This document shows positions 8,369-15,777 of a stretch of 64,000 bases of DNA, piece after piece. The translations under genes were made by a program, and so were the position numbers. Each line of letters begins with the position of its first letter. Position 1 is the stretch's first letter. The notes under the pieces were generated by a model. That model worked only from the letters and a program-made list of their open reading frames with translations. It had not been told where the DNA came from and did no database searches. This stretch comes from CALDTK01 sp965213735 (GTDB taxonomy: Bacteria; Bacteroidota; Bacteroidia; Chitinophagales; Saprospiraceae): NCBI GenBank assembly GCA_965213735.1, contig CBDCAB010000006.1:2509440-2573439 (forward strand). Direction: 5' to 3'.

Positions 8369-10597
8369 ATGTTTGCAAAACTTTTGTTAGGTGTTGTTGC
8401 GCTTGGCTCTTTCCCGCTCTTGCTACACAGCCAGTGCGACACCATCCCAAAGCTCGACCGCTGGTGGGGAATTGATGGCATAAGCGATGTGCTTTATGAA
8501 ATGGAATTCCCAGATACGGGCTCAGCAATTATTCATATCACCGATGAGGACGATTTATCGGTACCACTTCCTTTCGGCATCTTCCCGGGAGATGGAACTC
8601 AATTCTCATATATTGCTGGTCTAAACGCAAAGGCTAAGTATACTTTTTCAGGTACAGCCCTATTTGATTCCGATTACCGTCAACTCACTACTGATACTTT
8701 TGCAAATCATCAAAGGTGTGCCAGAGGAGATCTTAGAGGATTACATATGCAGCATCTCTTGCTGCCTGATCCTGCTTCCCCTTCTCAAACTAATCCTGAG
8801 AGACTGTGGATGTTTTATACTGAAACCGGAAACTCAACTGACTCGTTGTGCTTTCCCTTTCGCAAAGCATACTTTGCGCTTTACAATGTGTTTACTCGAG
8901 ACTTTTCTGCATTCGACTCTATATTATTTGAAGGAGGCGCACATGCTTGGGCTGCACAGAGGCATCCATCGGGTGATGGCTGGTGGATTCTGTCTACGAC
9001 TATTTTTCCTTCGCCACGGATTTATGCCTTCAGACTTTCATCTACGGGACTAGATACAACCCCCGTAGTCTCCTTAGGTGGAGGAGCAGGCCCCGCTCCC
9101 TTTCAGGACGGATTTCCATTTACCCACTATTATCAACATATAACAAACCTTCATCTATCACCCTCTGGCGATAGAATTGCAGTGGCTAGACAACCTGAGG
9201 ATATACCGTTTTTTTTCTTTGATTCACACGCGCCTGTAGAGCTCTGGAATTTCGATGCAATTACTGGAAAGGCTACTTTTCAACGAGACGCGGTGTTACA
9301 AGGCGAAGGAATATATGGCACCCGGTTTTCTCCTCGTGGAGATTATATCTACGCATTCAACTTCGAAGATTCTATTCCCTCCAATCCACTGATCACGCTA
9401 ATCCGGCAAAAGCTAGACTCGCCAGAAGCACTCAGCGCAGATCCATTACTGCCACCACCCGGTGATACCGTCGCTGTCTCAGGACTAGAAATGAGCCGGT
9501 GGGATGTCGGCGTTGGCCCAAACGGGAGAATGTACTGGGGCTATGGTAAAGTTATAGAAATTACCAATCCTGACGGACTTGATATTGATACAACTACCAT
9601 ATTCCAAGAGGAATGGGTTGGCGCTGGTGTCGTGCATTATCCCATTATACCGGTAGACCTGCCAAGCATGCGAAAGCCCAGGGCACGGCTCATCGCCGCA
9701 AAAAACGCCTTGGCGTGTGGTCAATCAGCTCAGCTTGCCATTCCAACAACGGCATACCTCGATGCTACAGCGGTTAGCTTTTCTGCCGGACCGGGTCTGG
9801 AAATTGTCGGTCAGCGCAGGTCAGGTACGACCGGTGATACCATAGAGGTGCGCATGACGCCAGCAGGTTTTGCATCGGGGAGCGTCTTCATCGCTAGTGC
9901 CTACCAACACCCATGTCGTACCTACCGAGATACCCTCACCATCCATTCCTTTGTCCAGCCCACCCTCGATACAATTGAGACTTGTCAAGGTGAGCCGATC
10001 CTGGTGCACGATGTGCTGCGCCCGGCAGCAGTGGCGAGCTACACAGCGAGCTTTCCTTCTGTACTTACCCCTGGCTGCGACTCGGCTTCTACGGTAGCGG
10101 TTCGCCTGCTTCCTCACGACTCTGTAAGTGTAGATGCGGTGGCTATGACCGGAGATACACTTTCTGGTGTTGTCATCGGGGCAGTTGATACTTCTTTTAC
10201 GGTCACTTTTCCCAACGCTGGGGCACAGGGCTGTGACCTGGTGATAGACTATCGAGTTACTATAGATACCACGAGTAGCAGTACTCAGCCTTTTGGCAGC
10301 AACCTAGCTGAGCAGACTCGTATAGACCTTATCGCTCCCAATCCATTCTCAGGCACCTTACGTGCACGAATTGATGCTGCACGTGGTTCTACCGCCCTAG
10401 CCGCTGCCCTTGGCGGCGGAGGTGTACACTGGACAATTCATAGCTTGGCGACTGGACAGCGCGTGTGGCAAGAGCAGACGGCAGATGGGCAATTGGAGGT
10501 AGCTGAGGCGGAGGCGTGGGCATCGGGCATGTATGTGCTCGTGGTTCGCTCGCTAGATGGGAAGGCAAGAGGGGTGCTGAGGGTGGTGAAGATTTGA
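8369..10597 (+). CDS. T9SS-sorted secreted protein, propeller-like N-terminal region
   Basis: About 742 residues from the ATG at 8369 (MFAKLLLGVVALGSFPLLLHSQ), which supplies the signal peptide. The first ~440 residues read like repeated beta-propeller blades (LSPSGDRIAVAR, TRFSPRGDYIYAFNF, VGPNGRMYWGYGK), a layout frequent in gliding- or T9SS-associated extracellular proteins. One or two Ig-like segments with Cys pairs follow. The last ~80 residues (LIAPNPFSGTLRARI ... GMYVLVVRSLDG) form a T9SS type A C-terminal sorting domain. It is probably exported through the type IX system and surface-anchored or released. The precise function is not recognised. Confidence 0.8.
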   Translation: MFAKLLLGVVALGSFPLLLHSQCDTIPKLDRWWGIDGISDVLYEMEFPDTGSAIIHITDEDDLSVPLPFGIFPGDGTQFSYIAGLNAKAKYTFSGTALFDSDYRQLTTDTFANHQRCARGDLRGLHMQHLLLPDPASPSQTNPERLWMFYTETGNSTDSLCFPFRKAYFALYNVFTRDFSAFDSILFEGGAHAWAAQRHPSGDGWWILSTTIFPSPRIYAFRLSSTGLDTTPVVSLGGGAGPAPFQDGFPFTHYYQHITNLHLSPSGDRIAVARQPEDIPFFFFDSHAPVELWNFDAITGKATFQRDAVLQGEGIYGTRFSPRGDYIYAFNFEDSIPSNPLITLIRQKLDSPEALSADPLLPPPGDTVAVSGLEMSRWDVGVGPNGRMYWGYGKVIEITNPDGLDIDTTTIFQEEWVGAGVVHYPIIPVDLPSMRKPRARLIAAKNALACGQSAQLAIPTTAYLDATAVSFSAGPGLEIVGQRRSGTTGDTIEVRMTPAGFASGSVFIASAYQHPCRTYRDTLTIHSFVQPTLDTIETCQGEPILVHDVLRPAAVASYTASFPSVLTPGCDSASTVAVRLLPHDSVSVDAVAMTGDTLSGVVIGAVDTSFTVTFPNAGAQGCDLVIDYRVTIDTTSSSTQPFGSNLAEQTRIDLIAPNPFSGTLRARIDAARGSTALAAALGGGGVHWTIHSLATGQRVWQEQTADGQLEVAEAEAWASGMYVLVVRSLDGKARGVLRVVKI

Positions 10598-10718
10598 GAG
10601 CAATTAGCACATCTATGGCGTGATATACCACGCTGCTGTTGATAGTAATGGCCGAGTATTCAGGCGCAAATAGGTTGGTTAGTTGACTAAAATTATCTCT
10701 ACGAATGGTCCGAGGGTA

Positions 10719-11072
10719 TCAAGATTGAATCCGCTTCACATTCTTCCTCGCACGCTTCTGATTGTCTCCATTTCTAAAGGCCCTGATCCATCCAATACTA
10801 AATCTCGTATGGTGTATGTCCGCTATTTCCTGTTGGCCGAGTTGCTGATATCGATAAGATGTAAAGGTTTGGGATACTGACAGGACTAGCAGATGAGTAA
10901 CTCTAGTCTTATTGTCCAACCGGTACATGAGCCCAGCATCTCCAATCAGTAAGAATTGAGCAACAGCGTTTCGAGATTCAGAAAGATTGCTAATTCTTCC
11001 CACTCCAGGGCCCGCTACAAAGGTCCACTTTTTACCGGCTGCAAAGCCAATATTGGCAGAGAGGAAGGGCCC
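10719..11072 (-). pseudogene. 3' fragment of an outer-membrane beta-barrel-like gene
   Basis: The frame runs from 11072 down to a stop at 10719 and reads GPFLSANIGFAAGKKWTFVAGPGVG ..., with alternating aromatic/hydrophobic strands such as HLLVLSVSQTFTSYRYQQ and FSIGWIRAFRNG. This is typical of the C-terminal half of a DUF2490-like or other outer-membrane barrel. No signal peptide or N-terminal half is present: the coding signal begins at the edge of the inverted-repeat element at 11071-11247. The likely reading is a gene truncated by that insertion. A GTG within it could start a short protein, but the fragment pattern argues for decay. Confidence 0.5.
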
Positions 11073-11247
11073 AGGACTTACGCATCAAAATCTGCCGCCG
11101 AATCTTCGTCGGTGTCTCCAAAAGGTTTGAGGCTAATCCGGTAGAAAATTTCGCAGACTTTGCTAACCCAGCACCTGACTGAGAGCCGGTCCTATCTTAA
11201 TTCCGGTAGCAATAGGTAGGTTATACCATTTGATGCGTAAGGCCTGG
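11071..11247. mobile_element. MITE-like element with 19-bp terminal inverted repeats
   Basis: Left end CCAGGACTTACGCATCAAA (11071-11089) and right end TTTGATGCGTAAGGCCTGG (11229-11247) are inverted repeats matching at 18 of 19 positions, 177 bp end to end. No transposase fits inside. GGACTTACGCA-type ends recall those of small non-autonomous elements in other bacteria (from memory, not checked). It abuts the truncated barrel gene. Confidence 0.55.
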
Positions 11248-11261
11248 ATGAGGGACCACGC

Positions 11262-11330
11262 AAGAACAGCCACCCCAAGGCGGCAGCCAATCAGCTACAG
11301 CCGCTTGTTCCCCCTTGGGAGCGGGGGGGG
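11262..11330. repeat. Direct repeat copy 1 (CCCCAAGG...CCTTGGG type)
   Basis: The segment AGAACAGCCACCCCAAGGCGGCAGCCAA... CAGCCGCTTGTTC... CCTTGGG followed by a G-run recurs almost identically at 11847-11927. The two copies flank the region that holds the 66-bp tandem repeat. Each copy can pair CCCCAAGG with CCTTGGG. Confidence 0.7.
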
Positions 11331-11658
11331 GCAGGATTTACGCATCAGAACTACCCCGTTCTAGGGTGGCGCACTTTGCAGTTGAAATCTACATTTGCAC
11401 GGAGGAAGCACGGAGGAGACATTGCGGGGCTCCAAGCGAGAAGTAAGAACCGTTGCTTCACCAAAAAGCCAATTGCTAGATAAATCCTCGTCCTACGCAG
11501 ATCCTGATGCATGTCAGTAGAAGCGACGGTTCAGGTACATATAGCCTAAGATGTATATGACGCCTCTCACACGGAGGGTTTGCACGGAGGTACACGGAGC
11601 AGGTAAGATGCCGTAAAGCAGCGATGCAATAAACCGTATAGCCATCTCCTCCACCCTC

Positions 11659-11850
11659 GCGGCCCATTGCGTTGAGCGCAGCGAACTTGCGATACCATCA
11701 CCCCGAACAGCCCTTGCGAACCTTGCGGCCCATTGCGGTGAGCGCAGCGAACTTGCGATACCATCACCCCGAACCAGCCCTTGCGAACCTTGCGGCCCAT
11801 TGCGGTGAGCGCAGCGAACTTGCGATACCATCACCCCGAACCAGCCCCCA
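11659..11850. repeat. Three tandem copies of a 66-67-bp repeat
   Basis: Copies start at 11659, 11725 and 11792 with GCGGCCCATTGCG(T/G)TGAGCG, followed by CAGCGAACTTGCGATACCAT. Copies are nearly identical. The 14-mer GAGCGCAGCGAACT is shared with position 4782. Confidence 0.85.
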
Positions 11851-11927
11851 GAACAGCCACCCCAAGGCGGCAGCCAAACAAAACAGCCGCTTGTTCACCC
11901 TTGGGGGCGGAGGGGGGACCACGCTAG
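11847..11927. repeat. Direct repeat copy 2 (CCCCAAGG...CCTTGGG type)
   Basis: Second copy of the 11262-11330 repeat, with a short indel in the middle. It is followed by GGACCACGC(T)AGAACAG, which also precedes copy 1 as GGACCACGCAAGAACAG. Confidence 0.7.
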
Positions 11928-11960
11928 AACAGGCTTGGGTTGATGCGTAAACCCTCCCCC

Positions 11961-13724
11961 CTACCGCACCAACAGCCCACTCACACTGCCAGCCTCACTC
12001 ACCACCCGATACGCATACGCGCCTGCAGGCCAATCAGCACTGTAAACATCCATACGCTCACTGCTCACGCGGCGCTGAAAAACGAGCCTGCCTGTAGCAT
12101 CGACAATGCTAAGCGTACCACCTACAGCCGCAGGAGGTAGCTCAAGCGTAAAGCCGCGACCTACAGGATTGGGCATCACGCTGGCATCTAGGGTTTTGGC
12201 GGAAGCTGTACCCGAAACCAAACCACCCCACGCAAGCGCAGCCGCAACGGCAATGTTAGCATTGGCAGTACCGTGCCCAAACACCTCATTGGGACTCGTC
12301 GCGCCCGGCGCACTACACGAATCACTCGCAGGAGGCAAACGCTCAATCGTCGAGCGAAGTAACAGCGCTTCAATTGTATCTACCTGACCCGCAAGTTCAG
12401 GACGCGCAGATATCATCAGCGCCACCACACCCGCCACGTGCGGACCCGCCATGCTCGTACCGCTAAAGACACGGTACCTCTCGCCAGGTATGCTAGACAA
12501 CACCGCGACTCCCGGAGCAGCAATGTCAGGACCTGCCAGCGAATCATCAGCTGTACCACGACTGCTGAAATTCGCAATGTTGCCCAGGCTGTCATGAGCA
12601 GCCACCGCTATGGCACCCGGCACACGCGCTGGAATAGGCACCACCGTGTTGCAGCCACTGCGACCCGCATTGCCAGCCGACACCACCACAACCACACCTG
12701 CAGCCCGCAGCGCACTCACTACCAAACCAAAGGCAGGATAGGTCGTAGAGTCACAACCTTCACTCAGCGGACAGTGCCACGAATTAGCAATGACATGTGG
12801 AGCTTTCTCGGGCAGTGGATTCTCACCATTCAAATCTGTCGGCGCAATAAACCACTGAAAACATTCCAAATATTGTTGCGGAGTTCCATCCCCACGATCC
12901 ATGTTGCGGCAAGCAATCCACTCAGCTTCGGGTGCAACACCCATTTGTATAGTATCAGTCTCCCCGACCATCGTACCCATCGTGTGGGTGCCATGACCAT
13001 TATCATCACAAGGTTCTTGCACATCATAGCCACAGGCAGCATTGGGCTCGCTGTTATTAGGCGAAATCGCGTGCACCGCGTCATGCCAATTATAATTATG
13101 ATCTGCACTATCGGCACTGATATAGCCGCGGTACTTTGTTTGGAGAGCAGGGTGCGTCCAGTCGTAGCCCGTGTCCTGTCCGCCTACCACCACGCCTGCA
13201 CCACGCACGCCGATGGCCCACACGTCGGGCACATTCATGTAGCGCAGCCCCCACTCTGGAGTCACGGCTGCGCTGCGCGATTGGAGGGTAAATGCTTCTG
13301 TAGTAGGTGGTTGCGGTTGCTCGGGCAAGTCGAGCGACCAGTTGTTGAGACTCGCAATGCGTTCTACATTAGGTTCATTTGCCAGGTCGTGCACGAGCCG
13401 CGCATCAGCTGCGGGCACAAATACGGCATTGGCCACCCAGTATTCGCGATGGGCTACCCCTCGAGCAGCAAGTTTGGCTGTAAAAGCTGCGTGTCGCTTG
13501 AAGTTTTGCCGTAAGGCGCCAACTACATACCGACCTTTTTCCTCTTTAGTGGCTAGGCTAGCTGCAGCACTTAGGTCGGGATAGTCCGCAAACATCACGA
13601 GTACATCAGCCGCGCCTGCGGAGGCAAGTTGCTGGCTTACGTTTGCGTCAATGCGTGCTGATTGGGCTTGCGCCAAAACACCGCCTAAACAGGTAGCGAG
13701 CGCGAAAAAGTAAACTCTGATCAT
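11961..13724 (-). CDS. S8 family subtilisin-like serine protease with T9SS sorting domain
   Basis: 587 residues. The signal peptide MIRVYFFALATCLGGVLAQAQ is followed by an inhibitor-I9-like propeptide region (~25-125). The catalytic triad is complete: D184 in GGQDTGYD, H244 in NGHGTHTMG, S424 in SGTSMAGPHVAG, with the oxyanion Asn in VVSAGNAG (~352). It should therefore be an active extracellular endopeptidase. The last ~80 residues (ASVMPNPVGRGFTLELP ... PAGAYAYRVV) form a T9SS type A sorting domain. It is followed downstream in the same direction only by repeats. The gene contains two one-mismatch copies of the 14-mer motif (12193-12206 and 13666-13679), the latter in the signal-peptide coding region. 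Confidence 0.95.
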   Translation of the reverse strand: MIRVYFFALATCLGGVLAQAQSARIDANVSQQLASAGAADVLVMFADYPDLSAAASLATKEEKGRYVVGALRQNFKRHAAFTAKLAARGVAHREYWVANAVFVPAADARLVHDLANEPNVERIASLNNWSLDLPEQPQPPTTEAFTLQSRSAAVTPEWGLRYMNVPDVWAIGVRGAGVVVGGQDTGYDWTHPALQTKYRGYISADSADHNYNWHDAVHAISPNNSEPNAACGYDVQEPCDDNGHGTHTMGTMVGETDTIQMGVAPEAEWIACRNMDRGDGTPQQYLECFQWFIAPTDLNGENPLPEKAPHVIANSWHCPLSEGCDSTTYPAFGLVVSALRAAGVVVVVSAGNAGRSGCNTVVPIPARVPGAIAVAAHDSLGNIANFSSRGTADDSLAGPDIAAPGVAVLSSIPGERYRVFSGTSMAGPHVAGVVALMISARPELAGQVDTIEALLLRSTIERLPPASDSCSAPGATSPNEVFGHGTANANIAVAAALAWGGLVSGTASAKTLDASVMPNPVGRGFTLELPPAAVGGTLSIVDATGRLVFQRRVSSERMDVYSADWPAGAYAYRVVSEAGSVSGLLVR

Positions 13725-13755
13725 AAGCGGCTGGGATGAAAAAGCGACAATATAA

Positions 13756-14673
13756 TTAGCGAATACTGAGCGGAGTTAAGGTGTAGCCCTCGGCCCGCAA
13801 TAAACGCACAACACCTTCTGGTCCGCCAAGATGGCCTGCTCCGACTGCAAATAGCGTCGGCCCTGTGGCAACTTGTTCTTTTATCGGGCCAATCCAGTTG
13901 CGATTGCGGTTCACGAGCAGCATTTTCTCAAATCCGCCTACGCCACCATGCTCGGTGCCGGTAGTCATTACATACATCGCGTCCACATCGCCAGTCATGT
14001 AGATACGCGTCAGCTCCTCAAGTTGGCTGGCGTTTTCGCCGGGCGCTGCGTCGATGGCATCGAGCAGCATCTGCGCCTGATGACGGTAGGGAATAGAATC
14101 AAAGAGCCCCATTTGAAAATCGACCGTTTCGAGACCAGCAATGGTTTTGTTGCTTTTGCGGGCGATTGCATCGAGTTCAAATTCATAACTCTTCACATCG
14201 CTGCTTTCCTCACCGCTCATCATGCCGCTCAGGTCGAGTCCATCCATGCCAGCGAGCATGCTCAAAAACATAGGCTTTACCTTATCGAGAAACATCATTG
14301 GCAAACCTAAGTCACTAAAATGTTCGCTAACCTTAGCGTACTGTTCGGTGGTCAGTAGGTCGCGCAGGCTCGTATCACCTCGCATAAATGCCTTGGGGAT
14401 GAGTTGCATGGCTACGGCAGGATTTTTCATATCCGCCGGGTCGATCTCAAAGGTTACGGATTCGGCGCGGTTGAGTACCTGCATGAGACTGTCGGAGATG
14501 AGAAAATCATCAGCTCCGATAAGGTGTATGGTACCAAACAGGTAGCTTGGTGCGACGGTGCTACCGGGGGCTTCGACTCGCCACAGCAGCGCATGATCGA
14601 GCGTATCTTGGGCGTGGCTCAAGCTTGCTGCTAGCAGCCAAACGAGTGTGATGAAGGTGGTGCGGAGTTGCAT
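13756..14673 (-). CDS. TraB/GumN family protein
   Basis: About 305 residues from the ATG at 14673, giving a signal peptide MQLRTTFITLVWLLAASLSHAQ. Family motifs are all visible: FGTIHL near the start of the mature protein, AGLET in the middle and VGAGHLGG with a following GVVRLLRAEGY at the C-terminus. These GxxH and ExxE-type motifs are conserved in the TraB/GumN (Tiki-like) group, which are putative metalloproteases; activity of bacterial members is largely inferred. Length is typical. The gene lies 31 bp upstream of the subtilisin-like protease in the same direction and may be co-transcribed with it. The in-frame TTG at 14694 is less likely as a start. Confidence 0.88.
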   Translation of the reverse strand: MQLRTTFITLVWLLAASLSHAQDTLDHALLWRVEAPGSTVAPSYLFGTIHLIGADDFLISDSLMQVLNRAESVTFEIDPADMKNPAVAMQLIPKAFMRGDTSLRDLLTTEQYAKVSEHFSDLGLPMMFLDKVKPMFLSMLAGMDGLDLSGMMSGEESSDVKSYEFELDAIARKSNKTIAGLETVDFQMGLFDSIPYRHQAQMLLDAIDAAPGENASQLEELTRIYMTGDVDAMYVMTTGTEHGGVGGFEKMLLVNRNRNWIGPIKEQVATGPTLFAVGAGHLGGPEGVVRLLRAEGYTLTPLSIR

Positions 14674-14709
14674 AGGGTATCGAGCTAATGGCAAGGTGCG
14701 ATCAATACG

Positions 14710-15696
14710 TTGATTCGCGGACTTGAGTTGTGCGCTTACCTTGCCGCGGTGTCAGCTTTTACCCCTGCTCCACACGAATATCCTTCGCGCACCGAGTTGC
14801 GCAGTCGTTTGTTGTCGGCGCAGCGCTTGGCTGAGGCTGGGAAGATGCAGCGTTTGCTCCACAATCCAGTGCGGTATACGCGTGCGCAGTGGCATCGGCA
14901 CGTGCTGTATCGGCATCGCCAAGAGGGCAGGTCAGCTTTCGCCAAAACCATATACGACCAGCCCCTCCAAGTGATTTTGCCAGCGGGCATGGATGTGTAC
15001 TTGCTCGGAGCCAAGGGTCATGTGTCTGAACTGCGTTTAGCCCGGCTACTCATCGAAACGCTTCAGCCGGGCGACACCTTTATTGATGTAGGAGCGCATT
15101 TTGGATTTTACAGTGGTTTAGCGGCGAGTTTGGTGGGCGCTGAGGGTCGGGTGCTCGCGGTAGAAGCAGCACTGGGTACTTATGAGGTGTTGACACGCAA
15201 TTTAGCTTCCTTTCCGCAGGCGGAGTGTTATCACATAGCGGTGAGTGATAAAAAGGGGAAATTAAGGTTTACAGAATTTCCTGTTGCTTATTCTGAATAC
15301 AATACGCTTCGTCCGCAGCAATTTGCAGATTCGCAGTGGTTGGCAGCGCATCCTGGGCAGGAAGTTGAAGTACGTGCCCTAGCTCTAGATGAGTTGCTTG
15401 GTGATCAGCGGGTAGACTTCATCAAGATCGACGTTGAAGGAGCCGAAGATGCCTGTGTTGCTGGCATGAAGCGTCTTTTGCAGCGGACTTATCCTCCTTT
15501 AATTTGCATAGAATACCTCGCTACGAGTCGGGGCAATACTGCCCACCGTACTGCTATCGACACCCTACTTGCGGCAGGTCTACAGCTTCACGAAATAAGT
15601 GCCGAAGGAGCGCTGCTACCTACCACGCTGCCTGAGGTTGATGCATACTTGGCAAGTAGCGGAGAGGATAGTTGTAATTTGGTGGTGGGGAGGTGA
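14710..15696 (+). CDS. FkbM family SAM-dependent methyltransferase
   Basis: Up to 328 residues. SAM-binding motif I is FIDVGAHFGFYSG (residues ~124-136), followed by the acidic loop VLAVEA and, at ~235-246, the FkbM signature FIKIDVEGAE. FkbM enzymes O-methylate small molecules or sugars; the substrate here is unknown. The start is uncertain: TTG at 14710 is the longest, while the ATG at 14845 would remove the first 45 residues. The gene is divergent from the TraB gene (36 bp gap) and its stop codon lies in the first unit of a heptamer repeat. An exact 14-mer motif copy lies at 14935-14948, read as AFAKT. Confidence 0.85.
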   Translation: MIRGLELCAYLAAVSAFTPAPHEYPSRTELRSRLLSAQRLAEAGKMQRLLHNPVRYTRAQWHRHVLYRHRQEGRSAFAKTIYDQPLQVILPAGMDVYLLGAKGHVSELRLARLLIETLQPGDTFIDVGAHFGFYSGLAASLVGAEGRVLAVEAALGTYEVLTRNLASFPQAECYHIAVSDKKGKLRFTEFPVAYSEYNTLRPQQFADSQWLAAHPGQEVEVRALALDELLGDQRVDFIKIDVEGAEDACVAGMKRLLQRTYPPLICIEYLATSRGNTAHRTAIDTLLAAGLQLHEISAEGALLPTTLPEVDAYLASSGEDSCNLVVGR

Positions 15697-15777
15697 GAAA
15701 TGGGAAGTGGGAAATGGGAAGTGGGAAATGAGAAGTGGGAAGTGGGAGGTGAGAAATGGGAAGTGGGAAGTGAGAAA
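15694..15777. repeat. Twelve tandem heptamers, left half of an IS-split tract
   Basis: Twelve consecutive 7-mers of the type TGGGAAG / TGGGAAA / TGAGAAA / TGAGAAG / TGGGAGG, starting on the FkbM stop codon. The tract resumes in phase at 17983 on the other side of the IS. Confidence 0.9.

Larger units (their letters stand above)
11337..11951. repeat. ~615-bp interval bounded by TTTACGCATCA inverted repeats
   Basis: TTTACGCATCA (11337-11347) and TGATGCGTAAA (11941-11951) are perfect 11-bp inverted repeats sharing the TTACGCATCA core of the 11071-11247 element. Inside lie fragments of the CACGGAG family (11395-11416 and about 11564-11602), the 66-bp tandem repeat and direct-repeat copy 2. It looks like a nest of repeats, with no gene. 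Confidence 0.5.

Noticed and set aside
12438..13514. 358-codon plus-strand frame
   Set aside because: Antisense to the subtilisin-like protease, whose triad and T9SS domain are complete; the frame has no domain.
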